The position numbers and the translations under genes were made by a program. The notes under the pieces are model-generated. The model was not told the DNA's origin. It did no database searches and saw only the letters and a list, made by a program, of their open reading frames with translations. A DNA stretch of 41,635 bases from a virus, in IMG/VR virus record IMGVR_UViG_3300042326_001608, positions 1 through 41,635 of that record; one strand, written 5' to 3'. Shown here one piece after another: positions 32,201 through 38,787 of the stretch (position 1 is its first letter; each line of letters begins with the position of its first letter).

Positions 32201-33157
32201 TTCACTATTGGAAGGAACTCCACCGAATGTGGTGCAAGTTCCAGAGACACAACGCTCTGTTGAGCCAGCCTCACTATCAACCATCAACGCAGGAGGCAAA
32301 CCTTGGTCGTCAAGGTTGAACGAAGCAAAACCAAGTTTGTATGTACCGCTTATAGAAACTTCGTATGTTGAAGTTTGCCAACCAGTAGCACCATAAGAAT
32401 TCGTAGAGTAATCACCAGTGCCAGGATTGGTAAACCCAAGAAGTGCGTATTGCTCAACATAGTTGTTTACCGTTACTACTGGAGTGCCAGTAACGGTCAC
32501 GGGAACGAGTGAAGTTATGGAGCCATCGTTGTAAGGGACATAGTCAGTTCCGACGTAGTTCCAAGCCATTGTGTAGGTCGTACCTGCCGTCAGTTGGACA
32601 TCACGAGTTATCCATGCCGCATCTGTCGGTGTACCTTGACCCATGCCTGATGCTTGCGCTTGTGATGTAAGCATGCTTTTGATTTCTGTCACCGAGCCAG
32701 CTGAAAGGCTCAAAGCACTTGCCGCTTGGTCAAAAGTCTGTTCACCCTTGGGTTGAAGCAGAACAGCGTTTGTTCCGTTGTTGGGTGAGAATGTCCAACT
32801 CCCAGAAGCAACTGCTGGTGCGTAATACTCGCTAGACGGGCTTCCAACAGCACCCCTAGAACCGTGAGTGAAAGTCCGAGAACCAGTAAATATAGTTACT
32901 CCACTACCGTTACCAGTAATGGTGTTGCCCAATGTTCCAGACTGTGATCCTTTTGACCAGCCTGTAAATGTTCCATCTTCAAAGCCAGCGTCAGGAATAC
33001 TAATAGTAGATGCTTCTACTTTTGACGCTAATGGCGCAAATGACATTGCCACAGTGGGTAGCACGATCCACCAACCGTGAAAAAACTTACGCTTACTTGT
33101 CCTTGATCGTCTATTGCCCTGATGCCGCCGGTCCCCACCAGCCGCTCTTGTTGTCAA
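29246..33157 (-). CDS. Giant exported surface protein: beta-helix plus 17-residue helical repeats
   Basis: A protein of 1303 residues from a TTG at 33157. An Arg-rich start and a membrane helix (WWIVLPTVAMSFAPLA, then SKVEAST) form a signal sequence. Then come a jelly-roll-like module (about 50-310), a Thr-rich linker (about 315-372), a right-handed beta-helix domain (about 373-690, many NGSTF..NTYGI turns), an Fn3-like domain (about 692-790), a Thr/Pro linker, 14 exact-length 17-residue helical repeats (889-1126), an Ala-rich helix and a Gly/Ser-rich end. Such architecture is that of actinobacterial cell-surface adhesins; a phage copy could coat the infected cell or be a host-derived virion spike. 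No sortase motif is seen. Confidence 0.75.
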   Translation of the reverse strand: MTTRAAGGDRRHQGNRRSRTSKRKFFHGWWIVLPTVAMSFAPLASKVEASTISIPDAGFEDGTFTGWSKGSQSGTLGNTITGNGSGVTIFTGSRTFTHGSRGAVGSPSSEYYAPAVASGSWTFSPNNGTNAVLLQPKGEQTFDQAASALSLSAGSVTEIKSMLTSQAQASGMGQGTPTDAAWITRDVQLTAGTTYTMAWNYVGTDYVPYNDGSITSLVPVTVTGTPVVTVNNYVEQYALLGFTNPGTGDYSTNSYGATGWQTSTYEVSISGTYKLGFASFNLDDQGLPPALMVDSEAGSTERCVSGTCTTFGGVPSNSETAPTVPPTTTTTVSQTTTTSTTSTTVPQTTTTSTTTTTSTTTTTTTTIPASTSLEVTSLLDDGSSGTLRWAINQANANAGGIYDAIDITTEGTITLTSDLPNITAGVTITGTGMATTIIDGNNLWRAIYNNGSRTIVIEDITFKQGKNVSWNGGLIYNASGTMTFNRIKISNHSSWAFYQGGGGVTTFNDSQFTNNGYAITSDHGGTPTALSLTDTDYSNRIYVNGSTFTSNTYGIRTERFVKINNSQFTGNTQVGAYLGGLNRQQVLNSTFTSNGVGVYLSSWIPTSWAVGAGNQTVSGNTFNGNTTAIQFANNWNNGSSVYNGVSANSFSTASGNTFGTTAQNTNNFSGSGYVESNSTITAAYLNPVTNLTAVANSDGSVDLDWDASAASNCVIYGYSVSFYDLTVIGGAQSGGWGVWTNQGTNYSLSTEMFSGSNPVTTGYGPVRFGIKAMTAGCAGVGTGSCTYGPEVTVDATVLDPTTTSTTVAPVVVTPPNGTTVPLPQYPEPATESTTVPLPVETGTGIELPTETIPEYSEPIGIDPSETETVVVIIPPDDYTVIDIENNEPITTVILDNILENTFTTDIEADEVGAVLDTLLGAELTNTQFDNVLEAVFTEDVSADVFTEALTTMLDADITSEQLTAVLDSAFSEDTSAENMVSALESIFDGPLSSGDLNTVMAAVFDEDISVADTMTVLGDLLETNLSVSETEAIFDSVFDGDLSDAETIDLIVDVLADDITAETLGAALGAVFDEAVSTEVLIETFTAVLGNELNEESLGVIVDVLESDTITEEQVSQVVTLVIDQEGGIPSDQATELATSSKVLESIDGEQATEVFAAIVVAEVTEEAGAAIAEALINAVVEVKESFEEEINVFDGVFDTYVATGSAIDVGTRRTLVAASAAAAALTTAGAAGAATGGSSGGGNGGSGGGSGGGSGGGNGSNNGVGKKPEEEGQGGGELVGLEEDEEKKQFTRNSIFKYKENS
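29780..30493 (-). repeat. 14 tandem 17-residue (51-base) repeats
   Basis: Residues 889-1126 of the giant protein split into 14 units of exactly 17 residues with pattern (I/L/V)-S/T-x-x-x-hydrophobic-x-x-V/A-L/F-x-x-V/L-F/L-x-x-D/E, for example ITSEQLTAVLDSAFSED. No unit is shortened or lengthened. DNA copies have diverged, so the length is conserved by selection. Confidence 0.85.
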
Positions 33158-33159
33158 AG

Positions 33160-33414
33160 TTAGATATCAGTATCATTCTCTTCGGCTGCTATTTCAGCAG
33201 GGGTTTGTGAATATTGCCAGACAATGCCGCGAATGTCATCTGTAATGCACAGTGCAGCATCGAGTAAGTTTTCTGCTGCGATTAGTAGATCTCCGCGGTC
33301 TTCTACATTTTCTGGATCATCTAATTCTTCTGAAATTGAGTACAGAGTGTGAAGACACGCAGTGAGTCTTCGCATTGTTCTTTGCTGCTGTGTCTCATCT
33401 ACAAATTGAATCAC
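33160..33414 (-). CDS. Small helical protein
   Basis: A protein of 84 residues, GTG start. Mostly alpha-helical with acidic content (LHTLYSISEELDDPEN, then LIAAENLLDAALCITDD); not recognised. It is the first gene of the long leftward transcript and lies two bases from the giant surface-protein gene, so it may be the regulator or leader of that operon. TAAAAT plus six bases precede the GTG. Confidence 0.6.
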   Translation of the reverse strand: MIQFVDETQQQRTMRRLTACLHTLYSISEELDDPENVEDRGDLLIAAENLLDAALCITDDIRGIVWQYSQTPAEIAAEENDTDI

Positions 33415-33426
33415 GAGGCAATTTTA
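33412..33426 (-). promoter_or_regulatory. Leaderless promoter (first gene of leftward operon)
   Basis: On the minus strand TAAAAT (33421-33426), six bases, then the GTG at 33414. Confidence 0.6.
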
Positions 33427-33662
33427 CACGTTTTTAGATGTGTGATGGTCACGTAGATAAAGTACAAGTGACGTGATTTTTGTCGCTCTAGAACTCTTAC
33501 TAATGAAACGAAATGTACTTTATGATTTTACTTTTCTGGGCGTCGTGAGGAAGAGAAGAAAGAGAAAAAGAGTGAGAGGGAAAAATTGTGTCAAAAAGAT
33601 ACTAAGGCACTTTGCGTGATGGCTACAAAAAATCTGGCTTAGTATGTGGGCATTTATAATAC

Positions 33663-33751
33663 ATAAAACAAAGAAGCCAACTTATTTTTATATACGCGTA
33701 TACATGTGTGTAGGTAGGTAACGTAAACTAAACTTGGCTTCTTTGTTTTAT
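33663..33751. repeat. 18-bp perfect inverted repeat with central palindrome
   Basis: Arms ATAAAACAAAGAAGCCAA (33663-33680) and its complement (33734-33751) are perfect, 53 bases apart; the spacer contains the 12-bp palindrome TATACGCGTATA (33691-33702). The 3' arm is followed by AAGTTTTTTATG, so a rightward transcript would end in a hairpin plus U-run. Confidence 0.7.
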
Positions 33752-33776
33752 AAGTTTTTTATGCGACATTTATGCT

Positions 33777-33840
33777 ATGTACATGATATAGTTTCGTGTG
33801 TACAAACGTGTACAAAACTGAGTTTCTGGCTTTGTACAAA
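33777..33840 (+). promoter_or_regulatory. Extended -10 promoter with four GTACA boxes
   Basis: TG-A-TATAGT (-10 at 33787-33792) is flanked by ATGTACAT (33777-33784), two TGTACAAA boxes exactly ten bases apart (33799, 33809) and TTTGTACAAA (33831-33840). The boxes cover the start point and leader of the 33858 gene, whose AAAGGAAAG ribosome site follows. Probably a repressed promoter. Confidence 0.5.
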
Positions 33841-33857
33841 GATGAAAGGAAAGTGAC

Positions 33858-34328
33858 ATGAGTAGTGCAGAAGACGCGCTAAAGGCGATGGGTCTTTCAG
33901 TTGAGGAAGTACTCGAGGCTGAGGAAGAATTGAGAGAACAGGGAAGACCAAGACGTTCGGATCCAAGTATCTGTCTCTGTGGCCACGCAGTTGCTAGGCA
34001 CACGACGGTAAACGGTATAACTTTCTGTAAGCCAGCAAGAATGGAATGCCCATGTAAGAACTGTAGACCAGTTCTCGAAGCTGAAGACACTCGCAAGTTC
34101 TTACGAAGGACTGATGGTGGTGGGAAGCTTCATGCGCTGACTCGTGGAATGATCTCTCATATTGAGACGGGTAAGTCCATTGAGTGGGTTGTAGATCTAA
34201 AATGTGACAGATGTAAGCAGAATGACGAGAATGTGGTTCCTGTTCCAGTAACTCAGTCTGGAAAGGCTACAACCTATGCTACTGGATATGACGCGCTACT
34301 CTGCCGTAAGTGCCGAACAGAGGTATAA
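33858..34328 (+). CDS. Zinc-binding hypothetical protein
   Basis: A protein of 156 residues. After an acidic helix (EEVLEAEEELREQGRPRR) come CLCGHAVARH, FCKPARMECPCKNC and a late CDRCKQN...CRKC, at least two zinc-ribbon-like sets with nine cysteines. Proteins of this type are frequent in actinophages without known function. Clear ribosome site. It overlaps the glycosyltransferase gene by one base (TAATG). Confidence 0.65.
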   Translation: MSSAEDALKAMGLSVEEVLEAEEELREQGRPRRSDPSICLCGHAVARHTTVNGITFCKPARMECPCKNCRPVLEAEDTRKFLRRTDGGGKLHALTRGMISHIETGKSIEWVVDLKCDRCKQNDENVVPVPVTQSGKATTYATGYDALLCRKCRTEV

Positions 34329-34987
34329 TGAAACACTACAATGTTGTAATCGCAACTCCGGGACGAATGTTCCATTCAGAGTATGTTCAGTCTCTTGTGA
34401 AGACTTTGGAAGCTCTAACGGCTGAAGGACTGACTTATACTTTTCTAAACAAGTACTCGTCATTTGTTCCGACAGCTCGAGAACTTACAGCGATAGACCG
34501 ATGGGATCACAACTATGATTCAAACGAGATTGCTGAAGGTAAGTTTACCTATGACAAGTTGTTCTGGATTGACTCAGATGTGGAATGGGATCCAGAAGAC
34601 TTTCTTGCTCTATACAAATCAGAGCTGGAAATAGTGTCTGGACTCTACGCTATTGACCAATACGGTAAGTTGGCCGTAGGCTATCCAAACGAGCATGGTG
34701 CCATGACTTCTGTTCAGTCGGTTGAGTTCTTACTTCACACTGAACCTGTTGAGGTCGGTGGCGTAGGCTTTGGATTCCTATGTGTCAAGTCTGGCGTCTT
34801 TGAGAATATCCCAAGACCTTGGTTCCTGATTGGAAAAATGAAGTGGTCGCCAGACTCAGAGATAAGAGTAAATGTCGGGGAAGACTACTCGTGGTGTGGT
34901 CAAGCGCAACGAGCTGGGTACAAGATCTATGTCAACCCATTGATCAAATTGAAGCATCATAAAGAAACAATCTTTGAGGTAAAATAA
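34328..34987 (+). CDS. GT-A glycosyltransferase-like protein
   Basis: A protein of 219 residues from the ATG at 34328, overlapping the previous stop; an upstream in-frame start at 34310 is unlikely. YNVVIATPGRMFHSEYVQSL opens a nucleotide-sugar domain, and the metal site is the DSD at 82-84 in WIDSDVEWDPEDF; the acceptor half contains GVGFGFLCVKSGVFENIP and a final HHKETIF. The sugar and acceptor cannot be read. Candidate modifier of virion fibres or of host glycans. Confidence 0.75.
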   Translation: MKHYNVVIATPGRMFHSEYVQSLVKTLEALTAEGLTYTFLNKYSSFVPTARELTAIDRWDHNYDSNEIAEGKFTYDKLFWIDSDVEWDPEDFLALYKSELEIVSGLYAIDQYGKLAVGYPNEHGAMTSVQSVEFLLHTEPVEVGGVGFGFLCVKSGVFENIPRPWFLIGKMKWSPDSEIRVNVGEDYSWCGQAQRAGYKIYVNPLIKLKHHKETIFEVK

Positions 34988-34995
34988 GCGTACAC

Positions 34996-35067
34996 GCCTG
35001 GATAGCTCAGTGGTAGAGCAACCGCCTTGTAAGCGGTAGGTCGTCAGTTCAATCCTGACTCTAGGCT
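34996..35067 (+). tRNA. tRNA-Thr (anticodon TGT)
   Basis: A cloverleaf folds from 34996: acceptor GCCTGGA with TCTAGGC (one G-T pair), D arm GCTC...GAGC, anticodon stem ACCGC/GCGGT with loop CTTGTAA (anticodon 35028-35030, TGT), and T arm GTCAG-TTCAATC-CTGAC. The 3' CCA is not encoded. It reads ACA codons, common in the Thr-rich fibre and surface-protein genes, though the match to actual codon need is not counted here. Confidence 0.93.
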
Positions 35068-35070
35068 CTG

Positions 35071-35150
35071 GGTTCCAGCCCAGTTTTGGTAGGCCGAGCT
35101 TATCCCTTTCTCTCGGCTTCCTTGTTGTAGTAGGTGGCTGGGCTGGAACC
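35071..35150 (+). terminator. Nested stem-loop after the tRNA
   Basis: The 13-bp perfect arms GGTTCCAGCCCAG (35071-35083) and CTGGGCTGGAACC (35138-35150) enclose a second stem GCCGAG/CTCGGC. TTCAAGTTTTTGACTTTTTT follows, so a terminator is likely. The next ~240 bases up to 35391 hold no gene I can support, only a small CGGGA/TCCCG hairpin and two TATGAT boxes near 35338-35350. Confidence 0.6.
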
Positions 35151-35391
35151 TTCAAGTTTTTGACTTTTTTGAAAGCGGAATACCAAATTTCCATTTTGCA
35201 CTACTTTTGGGCAAAAAAGACAGTTTCTCGAAGCATTTTTTGACGGGCCGTTTTGTGCCCGAGAACCGTTGTTTCTAAAAGAGTCCTGCCATCAGTCCCT
35301 ACTCTTATGAAAAACTCACGGGAAATCACTTGTCCCGCTATGATCTATGATCTTCACTGGACCCAACCGGGCTCCAGAAACGGAGAAATCC

Positions 35392-35589
35392 ATGAAACTA
35401 ACACCACAAATGACCGCAATGGCCTCGTCCTACGCTCGCTCCTTTATCGGCGCCTGCCTGGCCGTCTACCTGAGCGGCAATACCGACCCACAGGCAATCC
35501 TGTCGGCCGGAGTAGCAGCGGTAGTTCCAGTCCTCCTGCGTTGGGTCAACAAGAATGATTCAGCCTTTGGTCGCGGAACTTCCAAGTAA
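35392..35589 (+). CDS. Small membrane protein
   Basis: A protein of 65 residues from the ATG at 35392 (GGAG seven bases upstream). After KLTPQMTAMASSYARSF one or two hydrophobic helices follow (IGACLAVYLSG and AILSAGVAAVVPVLLRWV), then a polar end with NKNDSAFGRG. The family of such proteins is widespread in phages, role unknown; a holin is possible. Confidence 0.6.
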   Translation: MKLTPQMTAMASSYARSFIGACLAVYLSGNTDPQAILSAGVAAVVPVLLRWVNKNDSAFGRGTSK

Positions 35590-35617
35590 CCAATCCAAAC
35601 AGGGAGAGAACAGAACA

Positions 35618-35842
35618 ATGAACAAACCAGTAGCAAAGAAAGCAGCAGCCAAGAAGGCAGCGCCGGCCAAAAAGAAAGCCGCGCCAGCCAAGAAGGCTGC
35701 AGCACCGAAGAAAGTAGCTCCAGCAAACGTCCGCCCAGAAGAGATCGCAAAGGGAACCTTTGCAGATCCAGCACCGGCACCGAAGACGTCCGCACCTGCC
35801 AAGAAGAAGTCTCTATTGAAGAGGATCTTCGGCGGTAAGTAG
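35618..35842 (+). CDS. Histone H1-like Lys/Ala-repeat protein
   Basis: A protein of 74 residues from the ATG at 35618 (GGGAGAG upstream). KPVAKKAAAKKAAPAKKKAA and similar repeats resemble the C-terminal tails of histone H1 and of bacterial Lys/Ala-repeat nucleoid proteins; the end is KKKSLLKRIFGGK, an amphipathic basic helix. It should bind DNA or acidic membranes. A nearby upstream in-frame start is not supported. Confidence 0.65.
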   Translation: MNKPVAKKAAAKKAAPAKKKAAPAKKAAAPKKVAPANVRPEEIAKGTFADPAPAPKTSAPAKKKSLLKRIFGGK

Positions 35843-35914
35843 GCTACAACGAGTTGGGCCTCGCCTGGTTCGCCCTCTCCCCACAGGCGGGGTCCAACAC
35901 TATTAAAGGAAAAC

Positions 35915-36829
35915 ATGTCAGAAGAACTTGTATTTGGAGATGAACCCGGTCCGGAGAGAGCCGAGTTTGAAGTAGACTCTCCAATCAACATACGCCCCAA
36001 GCTAGGCGACATCGGCATTGAAGAAGTCGAGCGCGGGGTCTGCCAAGATACCTTTGAAAACCGAGGACTCCTTCGGGCACACAAGATGGGATGGGATCCT
36101 GTGTACGCCTCGAATGGAGTTCCAACGGGATTGATCCAGGCGCGTTCTGCCGAGATGGCAAAAGCGCGCCGGGTCATGTCCCTCACAGAAAAGAAACCAA
36201 TTCTTGTAGATCCAGACCGTATCAACTCTGATTATATAACGGGTCTAGATCTACTCGCGGAGAGCGCGTCCGACTACCTTGTGCCTCCTTGGGTAGTTGG
36301 CGCGACACGCGCCTGGATAAAAGAGCAAGAGGCAGGTGGACCGAGCTCACCTCGACGTAAACCAGCTGCCCTCCCAACTCGATGCAAGCACGTCAAGGAT
36401 GACGGGATCCGCTGCATGCTTTGGTCTTCAGGACGCCCGGCAGATGACGGGTACTGTCGCATCCACCTTGGGTCTGTTCAGCGTCGTCCTGGAGAAGATG
36501 TCGAGCGCGCCCGGGCAAAGCTGACGCAGGCTGCGCCTTACGCGGTGGACGTCTTAGAAGATCTTATGCAGAACGCGCAATCTGAACCAGTGAAGCTTAA
36601 AGCTTCGACTGAAATCCTGGACCGCGCGGGAGTTCGTGGTGGTATAGAGTTCGATGCGCGCCTTGAAGTTACTGACGGGCGTCAACCAGCTCAGGTAGTT
36701 GCTGAACGTCTACAACGTCTAGCGGCCGGCGCAATTCAAGTTGCGGCGAAAATGGCCGAAGCTGGTCTGGAAATACCAAAAGACGCCGAGAGTGACATTG
36801 AAGACGCAGAAATCGTCGAGGAAACCTAA
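35915..36829 (+). CDS. Zinc-knuckle and helical-repeat protein, terminase-small-subunit-like
   Basis: A protein of 304 residues. An acidic N-terminus leads to a Cys/His cluster (RCKHVKDDGIRCML, then YCRIHLG; Cys-x7-Cys...Cys-x2-His) and a helical part ARAKLTQAAPYAVDVLEDLM with VKLKASTEILDRAGVRGGIE, a HEAT-like motif frequent in phage proteins placed beside the terminase. A DNA-packaging role is therefore possible, but no large terminase is in the window. The ATG has AAAGGA upstream. Several copies of the GACGGG motif lie within. Confidence 0.5.
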   Translation: MSEELVFGDEPGPERAEFEVDSPINIRPKLGDIGIEEVERGVCQDTFENRGLLRAHKMGWDPVYASNGVPTGLIQARSAEMAKARRVMSLTEKKPILVDPDRINSDYITGLDLLAESASDYLVPPWVVGATRAWIKEQEAGGPSSPRRKPAALPTRCKHVKDDGIRCMLWSSGRPADDGYCRIHLGSVQRRPGEDVERARAKLTQAAPYAVDVLEDLMQNAQSEPVKLKASTEILDRAGVRGGIEFDARLEVTDGRQPAQVVAERLQRLAAGAIQVAAKMAEAGLEIPKDAESDIEDAEIVEET

Positions 36830-36830
36830 A

Positions 36831-36992
36831 ATGTCACAAGAAACCCTAGATCTAGCGGAAAAACTGTATTTGGACCTCGTTGACGACATCGAGAAGGCAA
36901 AGACTCGAGAAGAGCATATTCGGGTCACCGCACGGGCAAATGCCGCGAGAGCCTTATTTCAAGGGCTTTCGGCCTCATATATCAGTCAATAG
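36831..36992 (+). CDS. Small helical protein
   Basis: A protein of 53 residues starting two bases after the previous stop with GAGG upstream. One long helix (LDLAEKLYLDLVDDIEKAK, then ANAARALFQGLSA). Not recognised; likely coexpressed with the packaging-like gene. Confidence 0.55.
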   Translation: MSQETLDLAEKLYLDLVDDIEKAKTREEHIRVTARANAARALFQGLSASYISQ

Positions 36993-37010
36993 CCCCAAAA
37001 CTAGGGAAAG

Positions 37011-37025
37011 TATACTGAAATTATG
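37011..37025 (+). promoter_or_regulatory. Leaderless promoter (37023 gene)
   Basis: TATACT (37011-37016), six bases, then ATG at 37023. Confidence 0.6.
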
Positions 37026-37439
37026 AATTTAGTGACGGCCGACTGCGACAATTGCGGCGCGGACGTCCAGGTAATTGGGACGGGCACGCCTGGCGAAGAC
37101 CAGACCCAGACGGGCTGGCTTCAGGTAGAAAACGGCTGGTGCCTCGATTTTTCAGGTGGGTACGGCATGTTTACGGACCTGGCGCTCGATGACGGGTCAC
37201 TTTTGCATAACGTCGCGCTCTGCCATGAATGTTGCTTGAAGATCGCTCGCATTCTTCCTGGAATCTTTGGCAAGACGGGTGGCATGCACTCGATGTCAAT
37301 TGACGAGAAAGAAGCGACGGGTGGCAAGTCATGCTGCGAATTCTCCTGGGATAGTGACGGGCACGGCTGTCTCGTTTATGGAGACGGGCACGGCGGATGG
37401 ACCGAAGTTGTCGCGCCTGATGGTACAATCATCGAATGA
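37023..37439 (+). CDS. Cys-rich hypothetical protein
   Basis: A protein of 138 residues. Metal-type motifs CDNCGA (8-12) and CHECCLK, plus CCEFSWDSDGHGC, suggest a zinc-stabilised fold; the body is beta-rich and acidic. Not recognised. Leaderless promoter. It contains seven GACGGG copies, in two reading phases. Its last bases overlap the endolysin start (ATGA). Confidence 0.6.
   Translation: MNLVTADCDNCGADVQVIGTGTPGEDQTQTGWLQVENGWCLDFSGGYGMFTDLALDDGSLLHNVALCHECCLKIARILPGIFGKTGGMHSMSIDEKEATGGKSCCEFSWDSDGHGCLVYGDGHGGWTEVVAPDGTIIE
37424..37438 (+). promoter_or_regulatory. Leaderless promoter (CHAP endolysin)
   Basis: TACAAT (37424-37429), six bases, then ATG at 37436; it lies inside the end of the 37023 gene. 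Confidence 0.5.
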
Positions 37440-38182
37440 CCGCTGACAGATTTCTTGAGCTCGCAAAAAGTTATCTTGGCTACCGCGCATCCCCTGGCGG
37501 TAGAAATGACTTTGCGGCGAGGACGGGATATACGTCAACGGGCGCGCCATGGTCTGGTTCATTTATAGACTGCGTCGCTTATGACGCCGGCGTAAAAATA
37601 CCTGCCTGCGTGTACAGTCCGAACGGGCTTGCCGAATTCATTTATCAAAGAAGATGGCGCGAACGTCCGCAACCCGGTGACATTGTCTTTTACTCGTTTT
37701 CTCTTGACGGCGCGTTCGGCATGCCGCACGTTGGCATCGTCACGAACATTGACGGATGGAAGATCAGCGAGACGTTCACCGCAATCGAAGCAAACATTTC
37801 TTCAGGCCTGCCTAAGGCGCCGGATGTTAATGACGGGATCTTTGAACGCACGCGCTGGAAATATGAAGTTCTTGGATTTTGTCGTCCTGATTTCAAACAG
37901 CGGCCTGCCAAGGACTCAAATATATTGACGGGCAAGCCTGAGCTGTTGACATCTCAGCTGTTACCCGGCAAGCGGCATGCCAGCGTGGAAATATTGCAAC
38001 GGGCACTGGTCGTCGCGGTTGGCTTAAGAGACTACGAGCGCGGAAAGTTTGACGTAAAAACGCAGCGCGCTTACGCGCGGTTCCAAAGACTGATCGGAGT
38101 TGTTGGGTCCGACGCGAATGGTGTTCCGACGCAGTCAACACTGACGCGCCTCGCGCTTGAAACTCAGATGTTCAAAATCTAA
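37436..38182 (+). CDS. Endolysin: CHAP amidase/endopeptidase with C-terminal binding-like domain
   Basis: A protein of 248 residues. CHAP triad: Cys46 (SFIDCVAY), His98 (MPHVGIV) and Glu118 (IEAN, with Asn120). The ~85-residue C-terminal part (SVEILQRALVVAVGLRDYE, then KTQRAYARFQRLIGV) resembles a PG_binding_1 domain. It should cleave wall peptides, and is the third wall hydrolase of the window. A TACAAT-N6-ATG gives a promoter of its own, although the start also overlaps the previous stop. Confidence 0.85.
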   Translation: MTADRFLELAKSYLGYRASPGGRNDFAARTGYTSTGAPWSGSFIDCVAYDAGVKIPACVYSPNGLAEFIYQRRWRERPQPGDIVFYSFSLDGAFGMPHVGIVTNIDGWKISETFTAIEANISSGLPKAPDVNDGIFERTRWKYEVLGFCRPDFKQRPAKDSNILTGKPELLTSQLLPGKRHASVEILQRALVVAVGLRDYERGKFDVKTQRAYARFQRLIGVVGSDANGVPTQSTLTRLALETQMFKI

Positions 38183-38239
38183 GGAAGTTACAATCAATCA
38201 CGAATATGTCACACTCCCGTGATATATTGGTAGTACCAA
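38183..38239 (+). promoter_or_regulatory. Promoter/operator region of the winged-helix gene
   Basis: GGAAGT-TACAAT (38183-38194) is a variant of the GGAATG-TANNNT promoters farther right. Behind it come an inverted repeat ATCACG/CGTGAT (38197-38223), a second possible -10 (TATATT, 38223-38228) and the palindrome TTGGTAGTACCAA (38227-38239). Looks like a regulated promoter. Confidence 0.45.
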
Positions 38240-38259
38240 CGACAGTAAGGACAAATTAC

Positions 38260-38787
38260 ATGGTCAACCTATCCATATCAAAACGTGCCAGAGAAGGCGC
38301 CCTCAAAAAGGGTCAAATGACTCGTGATGTCGTTTATGGGATCATTGCAGATGCATCGATGCCACTGACGATCAACGAGATCAACTCCTTATACAAGGGC
38401 CTTCGTGGCAAGACACTTTCACGTGAGTACCTCCGAATGGTTCTCGATGCCTTTGTTGAATCAAAGCAGCTGCTCTCACGAACTGAGACAAAAGCAGAGC
38501 GTGAACTTCGTGGCAGAAGCCGTGGCGCAGACGCACTGCTGTTCTACACAGCAGGTACACGTGCAACTCGCACGTCGCTTCCAAAGGTTCCTTTCAAGAT
38601 TACAGTTGCGAACTCGTCAAGTGGCGCACGCAACAAGTCAAAAAAGAAAGCTCAAGCCAAGAAGAAATCAGCGCCAAGTGCAAATGACTTGATCAACATT
38701 CTTATCGCTGATCGCACGAAGCATCTCGAGGATCGCATTGCACGTCTTGAGACAAAGCTTTCACGCATCAGAGCAATCGCTAAGTAG
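38260..38787 (+). CDS. Winged-helix DNA-binding protein with Lys-rich linker
   Basis: About 175 residues from the ATG at 38260 (AAGGAC upstream); an ATG at 38206 lies inside the operator repeats and is less likely. The N-terminal ~90 residues form a winged-helix pattern (TRDVVYGIIADASMPLTINE, REYLRMVLDAFVESKQLL), then a KSKKKAQAKKKS linker and a coiled coil at the end. The operator in front suggests autoregulation. Likely transcription or replication regulator; the exact role is unknown. Confidence 0.65.
   Translation: MVNLSISKRAREGALKKGQMTRDVVYGIIADASMPLTINEINSLYKGLRGKTLSREYLRMVLDAFVESKQLLSRTETKAERELRGRSRGADALLFYTAGTRATRTSLPKVPFKITVANSSSGARNKSKKKAQAKKKSAPSANDLINILIADRTKHLEDRIARLETKLSRIRAIAK

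Larger units (their letters stand above)
33415..33857. other. Non-coding control / possible origin region
   Basis: This AT-rich gap of 443 bases between divergent transcripts has no convincing gene. It holds a 10-bp inverted pair ATAAAGTACA (33457-33466) / TGTACTTTAT (33514-33523), a polypurine run with a single T (33547-33585), an 18-bp inverted repeat around a TATACGCGTATA palindrome, and four GTACA boxes near the promoter at 33787. The mixture suits an origin of replication or a central switch region; neither is proved. Confidence 0.5.

Noticed and set aside
29246-33157. Tail-associated lysin or tape measure
   Set aside because: Signal sequence, Thr linkers and beta-helix/Fn3 layout indicate an exported surface protein; there is no long coiled coil or lysin motif.
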